A stretch of 64,000 bases of DNA from Empedobacter tilapiae (GCF_004785645.1 NZ_SRPE01000001.1:359816-423815); one strand, 5' to 3'. Shown: positions 27,169-36,461, numbered from the stretch's first letter. Notes: generated from the sequence alone by a model not told the origin. Made by a program: numbers and translations.

Positions 27169-27204
27169 TGGAAACAAATTACAAAAAACACTAATAACAA
27201 CAAA

Positions 27205-27597
27205 ATGAATTATTTTTCTAAGATTGAAAATTTTATTCAAAACATCAATTACACCATCACTTACAAAGACGAAAAAGAAGGTGTTTTTATGATTGAAAAT
27301 TTATTGGATGGTGTTCAAAATCTGATTGTAGGAATTGCACCACCTGTTATCATTTTCGAGTTGTATTTATTTACAATTACAAATGATAATCTGGAAATGC
27401 TAAAAGCGTTGTTGATGAAAAATCGCGATATCATTCATGGTGCTTTTGCAATAACAGAAGACGGAAACAAAGTTATTTATCGTTACACACTTCAGATTGC
27501 AACTCTTGATCAAAACGAATTTGAAGCAACGCTAAACTCTTTGAGCTTATTGATGAGCGAATATTCTGCTCAATTAATCGAATTTTCTAAACAATAA
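27205..27597 (+). CDS. YbjN/DUF2170-like protein, first gene of the PspA operon
   Basis: Cytoplasmic protein of 130 residues from the ATG at 27205 (MNYFSKIENFIQNINY). An upstream ATG at 27136 would lie inside the operator. The alpha/beta pattern is YKDEKEGVFMIENLLDG, then a hydrophobic strand (LIVGIAPPVIIFELYLF), then NRDIIHGAFAITEDGNKVIYR, as in the YbjN/YjfI-type chaperone-like fold. In E. coli YjfI precedes the PspA-like YjfJ, and the same order occurs here 12 bp upstream of pspA. The role is probably as a PspA partner; the exact family call is moderate. Confidence 0.7.
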   Translation: MNYFSKIENFIQNINYTITYKDEKEGVFMIENLLDGVQNLIVGIAPPVIIFELYLFTITNDNLEMLKALLMKNRDIIHGAFAITEDGNKVIYRYTLQIATLDQNEFEATLNSLSLLMSEYSAQLIEFSKQ

Positions 27598-27609
27598 AAC
27601 AATATCACT

Positions 27610-28314
27610 ATGAATATTTTCAAACGTATTTTTAGAATTGGACAAGCCGAAATACATTCGGTTGTCGAAAAAATGGAAGACCCAATTAAAATGACTGAAC
27701 AAGGAATTCGCGAAATGCGCGATGACCTGAATCAATCATTAGAAGCTTATGCAAAAGTAAAAGCGATGGCAATTCGTTCGCAAAATAGCGTAGACAAAAA
27801 GAAAGAAGAAGCCGCAGATTACGAACGAAAAGCAATTCTATTATTAGAAAAAGCTGGACGAAGTGAAATTACAATTGAGCAAGCCGAAAGTTTAGCGAAA
27901 GAAGCTTTGGGTTTAAAAAATCAATTGTTAGAAGAAATTACTGAATTAGAAAATCAAGTGATTATTCATGAAAAATCTGCAAATGAAGTTCATAAAAATG
28001 TCGAAGTTCTAAAATTCAACATTAATAAATGGGAAAATGAATTGACTACATTAAAAGCTCGTGTAAAAGTTGCTGATGCCACAAAACAGGTAAACAAACA
28101 AATGGCAAAAATTGATGCGAATAGCACAATTAGCATGTTACAACGCATGAAAGCCAAAGTAGAAGAAGACGAAGCGCTTGCACAAGCTTACGGAAGTTTA
28201 GCGGACAATTCGAAAACGGCCGATGACGAAATTAATGAAACCTTGAAAGGAGATTTGATTCAAAATGAATTAGAAGCTTTAAAGCTAAAAATTCAGTCGA
28301 AAAATCAAGAATAA
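27610..28314 (+). CDS. PspA/IM30 family membrane-stress protein
   Basis: This 234-residue protein is almost entirely helical, an ESCRT-III superfamily member that binds and remodels the cytoplasmic face of the membrane. The N-terminus IFKRIFRIGQAEIHSVVEK is the amphipathic helix 0 plus helix 1 start, followed by MEDPIKMTEQGIREMRDDL, the family signature. A long coiled-coil hairpin covers about 25-150, and a C-terminal part (EDEALAQAYGSLAD) matches the YjfJ type. It lies 12 bp after the YbjN-like gene and upstream of the YqiJ-like and flotillin genes, the usual bacterial PspA-flotillin neighbourhood. Confidence 0.92.
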   Translation: MNIFKRIFRIGQAEIHSVVEKMEDPIKMTEQGIREMRDDLNQSLEAYAKVKAMAIRSQNSVDKKKEEAADYERKAILLLEKAGRSEITIEQAESLAKEALGLKNQLLEEITELENQVIIHEKSANEVHKNVEVLKFNINKWENELTTLKARVKVADATKQVNKQMAKIDANSTISMLQRMKAKVEEDEALAQAYGSLADNSKTADDEINETLKGDLIQNELEALKLKIQSKNQE

Positions 28315-28385
28315 ATCACGCTTTATAGTGAGTTTTATTTCCTTTAAATTATAGACATTAACTCATTTTTAAAATTGAATTCTAT

Positions 28386-28580
28386 ATGCCGAAATTTGAA
28401 TATAAAACAATAGAAATAAAATCAGACCAAGGAATTTTCAAAGTCTCTATCGACCAAGAAAATTTAGATAAATTACTAAATCGATACGGAGCAGAAGGCT
28501 GGGAATTAACTTCCTCTACTCCATTGTCAAATAATGGAATAACTTACAGAATTTATTTCACCTTTAAGAGACAACTTTAA
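28386..28580 (+). CDS. DUF4177 protein
   Basis: This 64-residue small cytoplasmic protein has the DUF4177 pattern: FEYKTIEI at the N-terminus, LDKLLNRYGAEGWELTSSTP in the middle, and a closing ITYRIYFTFKR strand. DUF4177 proteins are small alpha/beta domains of unknown function. The gene lies 71 bp after pspA and 18 bp before the YqiJ-like gene, so it is part of the operon. Its presence in this operon type is worth noting. Confidence 0.8.
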   Translation: MPKFEYKTIEIKSDQGIFKVSIDQENLDKLLNRYGAEGWELTSSTPLSNNGITYRIYFTFKRQL

Positions 28581-28598
28581 CGCTAAAAACAACACTAA

Positions 28599-29291
28599 AT
28601 GACCGAAATTTTAAACCTTCTTTTCAATCCATTAGCCAATGGAATTATGACCATTCTGATGGGATTTTCTCTTGTCTATTGGGTGTTTCAACTGTTGGCT
28701 GGTGACGGAATTGATCTTGGAACTGATTCAGATTTTCATATTGGAGACATCAATGATGTTGATGCGCATCACGAGATTGATGCGAACCATGATACAAACG
28801 CAGACGTACATCATGAACCAGGCTTTTGGGCAAAATGTATGGAATTTATCAATATTGGTAAAGTTCCGTTAATGGTGATTATTACTTTGTTCAAATTTAT
28901 CAGTTGGGTGATTACCATTATTTCTTCGATTGTTTTTGGATTAAGCAAGTTAGGATTGTATTCTGTTTTAGTTTTAATTCCTATTTTCATCATCGCTTAT
29001 TTTATGATGCATTGGATAACAAAACCTCTTGTAAAAGTTTATGCTGAATTAGGCTATCACGGAGAAGAAGAAACAGATTTTATCGGAAGAGTTGGAAAAT
29101 CGAAGTCTAGAATCAAAGGTGATAAAATAGGTTCTGCAGAATTTCAAATCGAGAAAGATATTATTACACTTAACATTAAAAGTCAAAATGGCGAAGAAAT
29201 TAATTTTGGAGATACCATTATTATTACCGACGAATCGCCGTCAAATCATTATTATTTCGTCATCAAACACATTACTTTAAACAATATTTAA
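28599..29291 (+). CDS. YqiJ-like membrane protein with OB-fold tail
   Basis: This 230-residue protein has a hydrophobic N-terminal segment (about 12-34) and a His/Asp-rich loop (about 45-75: DFHIGDINDVDAHHEIDANH and onward). Two or three membrane helices (about 85-145) follow, and then a C-terminal beta domain (FIGRVGKSKSRIKGDKIGSA, INFGDTIIITDE) that matches the NfeD/YqiJ OB fold. YqiJ/NfeD proteins pair with flotillins, and the flotillin gene follows. The His/Asp loop contains seven histidines in about 30 residues and may bind metal; this is inference. Confidence 0.85.
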   Translation: MTEILNLLFNPLANGIMTILMGFSLVYWVFQLLAGDGIDLGTDSDFHIGDINDVDAHHEIDANHDTNADVHHEPGFWAKCMEFINIGKVPLMVIITLFKFISWVITIISSIVFGLSKLGLYSVLVLIPIFIIAYFMMHWITKPLVKVYAELGYHGEEETDFIGRVGKSKSRIKGDKIGSAEFQIEKDIITLNIKSQNGEEINFGDTIIITDESPSNHYYFVIKHITLNNI

Positions 29292-29298
29292 CCTAATT

Positions 29299-29364
29299 AT
29301 GATACTATTATTTCAACTTACTTCGTTTATTATCGAAGATATTTTAACCTTAATTATTAACTAA
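29299..29364 (+). CDS. Possible 21-residue hydrophobic peptide
   Basis: ATG to TAA encodes 21 residues (MILLFQLTSFIIEDILTLI plus two), in the 99-bp gap between the YqiJ-like and flotillin genes on the same strand. It would form one amphipathic or membrane helix. It starts 7 bp after the upstream stop, and the flotillin ATG is 27 bp beyond its stop, so the spacing suits translational coupling. Chance occurrence in AT-rich DNA cannot be excluded. Confidence 0.25.
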   Translation: MILLFQLTSFIIEDILTLIIN

Positions 29365-29390
29365 ATCAATCAAAATATAATAAAAATCTC

Positions 29391-31475
29391 ATGACAAATT
29401 TTATTCTTTTAGCAGTTGGTGTCATCGTTTTCATCGTTATTGCATTTATCGTCGTCTTAAGTGTTTTCTATAAAAAAGTTCCACAAGGAAAAGCAATCGT
29501 TCGTACAGGTGTTGGTGGCTCACAAGTTGCTTTCAACAAAGGAATGTATGTAATTCCCGTTTTCCACAAGATGGAAATCATGGACATTTCAATCAAAAAA
29601 ATCGACATTGCCCGTCAACAAGGCGACGGTTTAATTTGTAAAGACAACATTCGTGCAGATATCAAAGTGGCATTTTTTGTTCGTGTAAATAAATCGGTAA
29701 ATGATGTGATTAATGTTGCACAAAACTTAGGAACAGAACGAGCATCAGAACCAGAAACATTGAAAAGTATTTTCGAAGCGAAATTTTCAGAAGCCTTAAA
29801 AACAGTTGGTAAAAAATTCGACTTTATAGAATTATACGAAGCTCGTCGCGAATTTAGAGATGAAATTTTAAATATCATCGGAACAGATTTGAATGGATAT
29901 ATTTTAGATGACTGTGCAATTGATTATTTAGAGCAAACTGAATTACAATTTTTAAGTCCAGACAATATTTTAGACTCGGAAGGTATTAAAAAAATCACTG
30001 AATTAACGGCTCAACAAAATATGAATGCCAATTTAATTCGCCGTGAAGAAGAAAAAGTAATCAAAAAACAAAACGTTGAAGCGCGCGAAGCAATCTTAGA
30101 ATTAGAGCGTCAATTAGCCGAAAAAGAGGAGCGTCAACGCAGAGAAATAGAAAATATAAAAGCACGCGAAGAAGCAGAAATTGCAAAAGTTCGTGAAGAA
30201 GAACGTCTAAAAGCTGAATCTGTTCGCATCACAACAGAAGAGCAATTAGCAGTTCAAGAAGAAAATAAATTGCGTCAAATTATTATCGCAGAAAAAAATA
30301 AAGTTCGTACTGATGCAATCGAAACGGAACGAGTTGAAAAAGATCGTGCATTAGAGCAAACAGAACGTGAGCGAATTGTGACTTTAGCTCAGATTGATAA
30401 AGAAAGATCTATCGAAGTTGAGAAGAAAAATATTCAAGGCGTTATCAAAGAGCGTGTTCTTTTAGAAAAAGGCGTGATTGAAGAGCAACAAGGTGTGAAA
30501 GATGTTGAAGTTTACCGTGAAGTTGAGCGTCAGAAACAAGCCGGAATTATTGCTGCATCTCAAGAAGCGGAAGAACGTTTAATTGAAACTGTAAAAGCTG
30601 CGGAAGCTGCTAAAATTGCTGCGGAACAAGAAGCTGCTCGTCAAGTTATCGAAGCCGATGCTCAAAAACAAGTTGCAGAACGTAAAGCACAAGAGTTATT
30701 AATTGATGCGGAAGCGAAAAAAGAAGCATCTGCAAAAGAAGCAGAAGCACGTAAAATTATTGCTGAAGCACAAGCTAAAGAAGAAGCTGCAATTGGTTTA
30801 TCTGAGGCAGAAGTAATGGTTGCAAAAGCAGAAGCGGAAGAAAAACAAGGAACGGTAGAAGCAACTGTTATCGAGAAAAAAGCGGAAGCGTTACGTAAAG
30901 AAGGTTTAGCACAAGCGGAAGTTGTACGTGAAAAAGCGTTGGCTGAAGCGAAAGGAATTGAAGAAAAAGCAGAAGCAATGAAGAAATTGGATGGTGTTGG
31001 AAAAGAGCATGAAGAGTTCAAACTTCAATTACAAAAAGAAAAAGACATCGAATTGGCTCATATCAACATTCAAAAAGATATTGCTGGAGCACAAGCTGAG
31101 GTGTTATCAACAGCATTGAAATCTGCGAAAATTGACATTGTTGGTGGAGAAACGATGTTCTTCGAAAATATTGTGAAACAAGTTTCGAATGCTAAAGGTT
31201 TCGATCATTTAATCGACAATTCAAAACATGCAACAGATATCAAAAATGCGTTGATTGACGAAGATGGCGGAGGCGATTTAGCTGGAAAAGTGAGAGGTCT
31301 TGCTGATAAATATGGTATTTCGTCAAACGACATCAAAAACTTAACAATTACTGCGGCATTAATTAAATTACAGCAAGCTGCTACGGCTTCTGGAAACAGT
31401 GAAGACACAGGGTTTATCAATTCTCTTTTCGGAATTGCGAATCAGTTAGGTGTTTCAAATAAAAAAATAGGTTAA
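29391..31475 (+). CDS. Flotillin (YqiK-type SPFH protein)
   Basis: This 694-residue protein has a TM helix at about residues 4-25, an SPFH/band-7 domain to about 220 (KAIVRTGVGGSQVAFNKGMY, IKKIDIARQQGDGLICKDNI), a very long Glu/Ala/Lys coiled coil (about 220-550), and a C-terminal domain (GGETMFFENIVKQVSNAKGF). Ala-Glu repeats such as EAEARKIIAEAQAKEEAA are typical. It would organise membrane microdomains or a PspA-associated complex. It is 99 bp after the YqiJ-like gene, in the standard YqiJ-YqiK order. An intercistronic hairpin separates it from the AAA+ gene. Confidence 0.93.
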   Translation: MTNFILLAVGVIVFIVIAFIVVLSVFYKKVPQGKAIVRTGVGGSQVAFNKGMYVIPVFHKMEIMDISIKKIDIARQQGDGLICKDNIRADIKVAFFVRVNKSVNDVINVAQNLGTERASEPETLKSIFEAKFSEALKTVGKKFDFIELYEARREFRDEILNIIGTDLNGYILDDCAIDYLEQTELQFLSPDNILDSEGIKKITELTAQQNMNANLIRREEEKVIKKQNVEAREAILELERQLAEKEERQRREIENIKAREEAEIAKVREEERLKAESVRITTEEQLAVQEENKLRQIIIAEKNKVRTDAIETERVEKDRALEQTERERIVTLAQIDKERSIEVEKKNIQGVIKERVLLEKGVIEEQQGVKDVEVYREVERQKQAGIIAASQEAEERLIETVKAAEAAKIAAEQEAARQVIEADAQKQVAERKAQELLIDAEAKKEASAKEAEARKIIAEAQAKEEAAIGLSEAEVMVAKAEAEEKQGTVEATVIEKKAEALRKEGLAQAEVVREKALAEAKGIEEKAEAMKKLDGVGKEHEEFKLQLQKEKDIELAHINIQKDIAGAQAEVLSTALKSAKIDIVGGETMFFENIVKQVSNAKGFDHLIDNSKHATDIKNALIDEDGGGDLAGKVRGLADKYGISSNDIKNLTITAALIKLQQAATASGNSEDTGFINSLFGIANQLGVSNKKIG

Positions 31476-31491
31476 TCCATTAAACAACAAT

Positions 31492-31525
31492 AGAGTGATT
31501 GAAATTTCATCGTTTCAATCGCTCT
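31492..31525 (+). other. Intercistronic stem-loop between flotillin and AAA+ genes
   Basis: AGAGTGATTGAAA (31492-31504) pairs with TTTCAATCGCTCT (31513-31525) with one G.T pair and an 8-base loop. Only TT follows, so it is a weak terminator at best. It is more likely an RNA-stability or attenuating element that lowers AAA+ gene expression relative to the upstream genes. Confidence 0.55.
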
Positions 31526-31562
31526 TATCATCACGTTTAATCACCTTTTAGATTTTAATTTA

Positions 31563-34500
31563 ATGCAAGAAGAAAAAAATATTAACGTTACCGAAACGCT
31601 TGATGCAGGCGCGTACGAAATCATCCGAAAAAGACTTCTTACACAAAAAGATTTTCTTTCGGAAAGATTAACGAAATTGAACGAAGCTCGTAAAGAGGTG
31701 TTCAATTCTACCAATTTTGCATTAAGCGCAAACCAAAGAATTACGACAGAAAACACCTGTATTTCACGTGGAATTATCGCGTTCGATAAATTGTGTATTT
31801 TTGGATACAACGTGCATTTCGGTTTACGCACAGACATTCAGTTGAGCGATGTTTTTAGTATTTATCTGTTTCAAGAAAATCAATTTATTCCTCAACCTCT
31901 CGACTTAATAAACGATCAGAATTTCTTTACAGATTTTCAGAATTTATATAAATATTACCGCGATTCTATCTTTTCTAAATTTCGTAGAACAGATAATTAT
32001 TTGTACATGGTTTTCCAAACCAGTAAAAACGCACAAGATTTGAAAGCGTTTAAATGGTTAATCAAAGACGGAAAATTAATTTATCAAGATGATCGCAGCA
32101 TTCACGAAGTTAAAAAAGCTGATCAATTTGATTTCGAATGGCAAAAAACATCCATTGATGATCGTAGATTAGGTAAATTTCCGCACATTTCTATTTTAGA
32201 TAAAATTTTTATCGAAGCGATAGGTGGCGATATTACATTCAAAATTGAGGATAATACGGATTCTGGAAAAGGAATCTTCACTGAAAAAGTTACACATTTA
32301 GATCAACAATTAGATGATGCCGAATATTATTACGCCGATTTAGGAAATTTGATTGCGGTTAAAATCAAACCGTTTCAAGAAGATTTCAGAGCGTATATTT
32401 ACAATGTTCGTACAAAAGAAGTTATTAACATTCCTGCACTTTTAGATGCGGCAGTTTTGTTACCCGATAACCAAGGTTTGATTTTTTCGAATGGTTATTA
32501 TTTACAAAACGGAACGTATCATATTTTCGAAAATAAGTTAGATAATTTTCAATTTTTCCGTCGTATAAATTCTCCAAACGGAGAAGATTTTATGTATATC
32601 TTCAATCAAGATGAAACCAATACATACACTCTTTTATCGTACAATATCATTCAACAAAGCGTCGAAACGCCTATTATTTGCAATGGTTTCACAATTTTTA
32701 AAGATGGAAGTTTAATCTATTTCCGTACCGAAGAAGAAGCAACACGACATCATCAAGTTCAAATTTGGGAAACGCCTTATGTCGAACGTTTGGTGGAAAA
32801 TCAAGAAAAAATAAATCATCCATTATACAAAATTGGAAACAAAGACATTGTAAAAGCAATGGCTGAATCTCAAGAAGTTATCCAATTAATCAACAAAGAA
32901 GATTCGTACGAAGGTCTGTATGAAGACATTGTAAAAAAAGCGATTAATATTGTTGATGGATATTTTTGGATCAATGACAAAGATACTTTTGAGCTTGCGA
33001 TTCCTTTGTTAGAAATCAAAACGGTTGCCAATACAGCGATTGATGAATTTGCAAAAGTCCAAGTTCAGAAGAAATTTGCGCAAGAGACGTTAGAAAAAAC
33101 GGAAGAATCGATTGAAGAAATCGTTTTCAAAGTAAATAGTACAACTTATAATCAATTGGATTTATTGGTTGAACATTTAGCTGAAGCACGTAAAATTCAA
33201 GGAAAAGTGATTGATTTACGTTCCATCCGTTATATCAATTTAGAGCGCGTTCAGGAATTAGAAAATCAATTGCAAGAAGTCAACGAAAATTTATCGAATA
33301 AAACAATTGAGTTTCTTTTATTGGATGAAGCGTTGATTCCGTACGATGAAAAAGTTTCGGAACAGAAAAATTTAGTGTCTTCAATTGAAAAAGTTGTTGA
33401 TGCTAAAGTAATCGAAGAAGCCTGTCTTAAAATTGCTTCCGAATTAGAATTATTGATTGACATTCTGAACAGTTTAAAAATTGAAGACGCCACGCAAACG
33501 ACAAAAATTATTGAAAAAATTTCTGTCATTTTTGCTTCGCTTAATGAAGTTCGCGCACAATTAACGCGTCAAACTTCTGCATTAAAAAGTAAAGAAGCGG
33601 TTGCCGAATTTTCTGCTCAAATTACGTTGTTGGAACAAAGTGTGGTTAACTTTTTAGAGTTATCAACAACTGCCGAAAAAACGGAAGAATACAATACAAA
33701 AATAATTGTTCAGCTAGAAGAATTAGAAAGTAAATTCTCTGATTTTGATGATTTCGCTTTAAAAATTGCAGATAAACGCGACGAAATTATCAAAGCGTTC
33801 AATTCGAAGCGCGAACAATTAGTTGAACAAACCAACAAACGCACCAATTCATTAGAGCAAATTGGTTTGCGTGTCTTGAAAAATATCGAAAATAAATCCA
33901 AAAATTTTTCAGAAAAAGAAGAAATTTTAGCGTTTTATTCTTCAGATTTGATGATTGACAAAATGCGTCAAATCATTCAAGAATTAAAGGATTTGAAAGA
34001 TGTTTCGAAAGCCGAAAATCTTGAAAACCTATTGAAAAAATCGCAAGAAGATGCGCTTAGAGTTTTACGTGATAAAACTGAACTTTTTGTTGATGGACAA
34101 AATATTATTGCGCTTGGGCAAAATAAATTTACGGTCAATACACAGCAATTAGCGCTGACTTTGTTGAATCGTAACAACGAATTATTTTATCATTTAACAG
34201 GAACAAGTTTCTATCAAAAAGTTAAAAACGAAGAAATTTATCGTTATCAAGATATTTGGAAACAAGAATTTGTTTCGGAAAATCAATTGGTTTATCGCGC
34301 TGAATATTTGGCTTATCAAGCTTTTTTAGCGAGAAATGAAAAAGATTTCGATGCTGAAAAATTCATCAATCAAATCATTGAACAAAATTATTCGGAAGGT
34401 TATATCAAAGGCGTTCATAATTTTGACGCACTTCGAATTTTCACTGAATTGGTAAATATCAATTCGAAATTGGATGTCTTACAATTTGATGCACCAACAC

Positions 34501-36398
34501 GTACAACTGCTCAAGTTTTTTGGCATTCTTTAGAAAAGAATTTGCAAGAAAAATTGAATGCGATGATTAGTTCTGCTCAATTAATTTTAAAGAATTTTCC
34601 AAATTCAAATCGTTTTGAAAATATTCTAAATGAAATCAAATCGCTTTTTGAAAATTGGGAAGCAGAATGGGATAAATCGCAAACATCATCAGAAAAAGTT
34701 TCTCACTATTTGTTTACAACTTTCACGAAATATCAAGCTTTTTCGGTGAGTAAAGAAGCTGAAAAATTTCAAAAAGAGTTTGTAAATTATTTAGAACAAA
34801 ATAAAAATTCGGAAGATTTTAATACATTGATTGCAGATGAACAATTTTCTTCAACCGAAAAATTTTACTTAATCGAAAACTGGATTCATTCTTTTATAGA
34901 TGAAAACAAAAATTATTCGTCATATAGAAATGTGGTGAATGAAGTAGCAACAATGCTTTTATTTTCGAAAGATCAATATCATTTTAATGACGGAAATTCT
35001 ATCATCAAAATTGAAGATTTGAAAGGAAATCACGCTGTAATTGTTGATGGAATTTATGCTCAAAATTATCATGAAATTATTTCAAAATTAGAGCATTTTT
35101 CAACTGTTGATATTCCAAATTTTAAATCATTCCAAAAGCTAAAAGAAGAAATTTCTAAGTCGTATGAAAAAGATTTAAAAATCGCAGAATTTGAACCAAA
35201 AGTTTTGACATCATTTGTAAGAAATAAATTAATCAACGAAGTTTATTTTCCTTTAATCGGAAATAATTTAGCCAAACAATTGGGAACAGCAGGCGAAAAC
35301 AAACGTACCGCTCGAATGGGAATGTTGTTATTAATTTCTCCGCCAGGTTATGGAAAAACAACCTTGATGGAATATTTAGCCAAAACGATGGGCTTGTATT
35401 TTGTGAAAGTAAATGGACCAACAATTGGACACAACATTACGTCAATCGATCCAATCGAAGCCAAAACTTCTGGAGAAAGAGAGGAATTGAAAAAGATAAA
35501 TCTTTCGTTTGAAATGGCTGATAATGTGATGCTCTACTTGGACGATATTCAGCATTTGAGTGCAGAATTTTTACAGAAATTTATTTCATTAGCAGATGGA
35601 CAGCGAAAAATTGATGGAATTTTTGAAGGAGAAAGTAAAACCTACGATCTGCGTGGAAAACGTTTTTGTATTGTAATGGCTGGAAATCCATATACGGAAA
35701 GCGGTTCTAAATTTCAGATTCCAGATATGTTGGCCAACCGTGCTGATGTGTATAATTTGGGTGATGTAATTGGTGATACAGAAACGTTGTTTAATTTAAG
35801 TTTGATTGAAAATGCGACAGGAGATAATCCATATTTGGATAAAATTGCTTCGAAAAGTTTGACAGATTTTTACAAGTTAACAAATTTTGTAACCGAAAAT
35901 CAAGAACAACTTCCAGATTTGGAAGGTAATTATTTAAAACAAGAAATTGATGATTTTATTGCTGTTTTGAAACATGTAATTAAGATTAGAAATGTAGTCG
36001 TAAAAGTCAATCAAAATTATATTTCGAGTGCAGCAATGCAAGATGATTACAGAACTCAGCCGCCTTTCAAAATGCAAGGTTCGTACAGAAATATGTCAAA
36101 ATTAGTTTCGAAAATCGTTCCGATGATGAACGAAGAAGAAATTAATGAAGTGATTTTAGCGCATTACGAAAGTGAATCGCAAACGTTGACAACAGATACA
36201 GAATCGAATCTTTTGCGCTTAAAAGAAATTGCTACTTTGATAAATTCTGAGGAAAAAGAACGTTGGGAAACGATAAAAGCAACCTTTGTAAAAAATAATA
36301 AACACGGTGGTTTGAATAAAGACGATAAAGTTTTTGCCCAACTGCTAGAATTCAATGAAAACCTAGAAGGAATTATCCAAGCAATTTTGAAAAAATAG
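31563..36398 (+). CDS. Giant AAA+ ATPase, DNA-repair-ATPase/DUF3686-like
   Basis: This 1611-residue cytoplasmic protein has an N-terminal region of about 400 residues rich in beta strands (FSIYLFQENQFIPQPLDLI, AAVLLPDNQGLIFSNGYY). A long helical coiled-coil region (about 480-900), a further helical region and a C-terminal AAA+ module follow. Walker A is SPPGYGKTTLMEYLA (about residue 1258-1270), Walker B MLYLDDIQHLS (about 1322), and the sensor-1 Asn lies in VMAGNPYTESG. It resembles the very large DUF3686 'DNA repair ATPase' proteins encoded with flotillin/PspA genes. DNA repair is an old label; a membrane-complex remodeller is at least as likely. It is the last gene of the operon, with a terminator right behind it. 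Confidence 0.85.
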   Translation: MQEEKNINVTETLDAGAYEIIRKRLLTQKDFLSERLTKLNEARKEVFNSTNFALSANQRITTENTCISRGIIAFDKLCIFGYNVHFGLRTDIQLSDVFSIYLFQENQFIPQPLDLINDQNFFTDFQNLYKYYRDSIFSKFRRTDNYLYMVFQTSKNAQDLKAFKWLIKDGKLIYQDDRSIHEVKKADQFDFEWQKTSIDDRRLGKFPHISILDKIFIEAIGGDITFKIEDNTDSGKGIFTEKVTHLDQQLDDAEYYYADLGNLIAVKIKPFQEDFRAYIYNVRTKEVINIPALLDAAVLLPDNQGLIFSNGYYLQNGTYHIFENKLDNFQFFRRINSPNGEDFMYIFNQDETNTYTLLSYNIIQQSVETPIICNGFTIFKDGSLIYFRTEEEATRHHQVQIWETPYVERLVENQEKINHPLYKIGNKDIVKAMAESQEVIQLINKEDSYEGLYEDIVKKAINIVDGYFWINDKDTFELAIPLLEIKTVANTAIDEFAKVQVQKKFAQETLEKTEESIEEIVFKVNSTTYNQLDLLVEHLAEARKIQGKVIDLRSIRYINLERVQELENQLQEVNENLSNKTIEFLLLDEALIPYDEKVSEQKNLVSSIEKVVDAKVIEEACLKIASELELLIDILNSLKIEDATQTTKIIEKISVIFASLNEVRAQLTRQTSALKSKEAVAEFSAQITLLEQSVVNFLELSTTAEKTEEYNTKIIVQLEELESKFSDFDDFALKIADKRDEIIKAFNSKREQLVEQTNKRTNSLEQIGLRVLKNIENKSKNFSEKEEILAFYSSDLMIDKMRQIIQELKDLKDVSKAENLENLLKKSQEDALRVLRDKTELFVDGQNIIALGQNKFTVNTQQLALTLLNRNNELFYHLTGTSFYQKVKNEEIYRYQDIWKQEFVSENQLVYRAEYLAYQAFLARNEKDFDAEKFINQIIEQNYSEGYIKGVHNFDALRIFTELVNINSKLDVLQFDAPTRTTAQVFWHSLEKNLQEKLNAMISSAQLILKNFPNSNRFENILNEIKSLFENWEAEWDKSQTSSEKVSHYLFTTFTKYQAFSVSKEAEKFQKEFVNYLEQNKNSEDFNTLIADEQFSSTEKFYLIENWIHSFIDENKNYSSYRNVVNEVATMLLFSKDQYHFNDGNSIIKIEDLKGNHAVIVDGIYAQNYHEIISKLEHFSTVDIPNFKSFQKLKEEISKSYEKDLKIAEFEPKVLTSFVRNKLINEVYFPLIGNNLAKQLGTAGENKRTARMGMLLLISPPGYGKTTLMEYLAKTMGLYFVKVNGPTIGHNITSIDPIEAKTSGEREELKKINLSFEMADNVMLYLDDIQHLSAEFLQKFISLADGQRKIDGIFEGESKTYDLRGKRFCIVMAGNPYTESGSKFQIPDMLANRADVYNLGDVIGDTETLFNLSLIENATGDNPYLDKIASKSLTDFYKLTNFVTENQEQLPDLEGNYLKQEIDDFIAVLKHVIKIRNVVVKVNQNYISSAAMQDDYRTQPPFKMQGSYRNMSKLVSKIVPMMNEEEINEVILAHYESESQTLTTDTESNLLRLKEIATLINSEEKERWETIKATFVKNNKHGGLNKDDKVFAQLLEFNENLEGIIQAILKK

Positions 36399-36403
36399 AA
36401 TCT

Positions 36404-36433
36404 AAAAACCGTTCAAAACGAGCGGTTTTTTTT
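36404..36433 (+). terminator. Intrinsic terminator of the PspA/flotillin operon
   Basis: The stem AAAAACCG(T)TC/GA(G)CGGTTTTT with an AAAAC loop is followed by a run of T. Confidence 0.85.
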
Positions 36434-36461
36434 ATATTTAACCTCAGCCAAATTATCTACT

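Noticed and set aside
27136..27204. Upstream ATG of the YbjN-like gene
   Set aside because: It lies within the operator and upstream of the expected transcription start.
30662..31021. Long antisense ORF inside the flotillin gene
   Set aside because: It is a shadow of the Ala/Glu-rich coiled-coil codons and has no promoter or conserved protein features.
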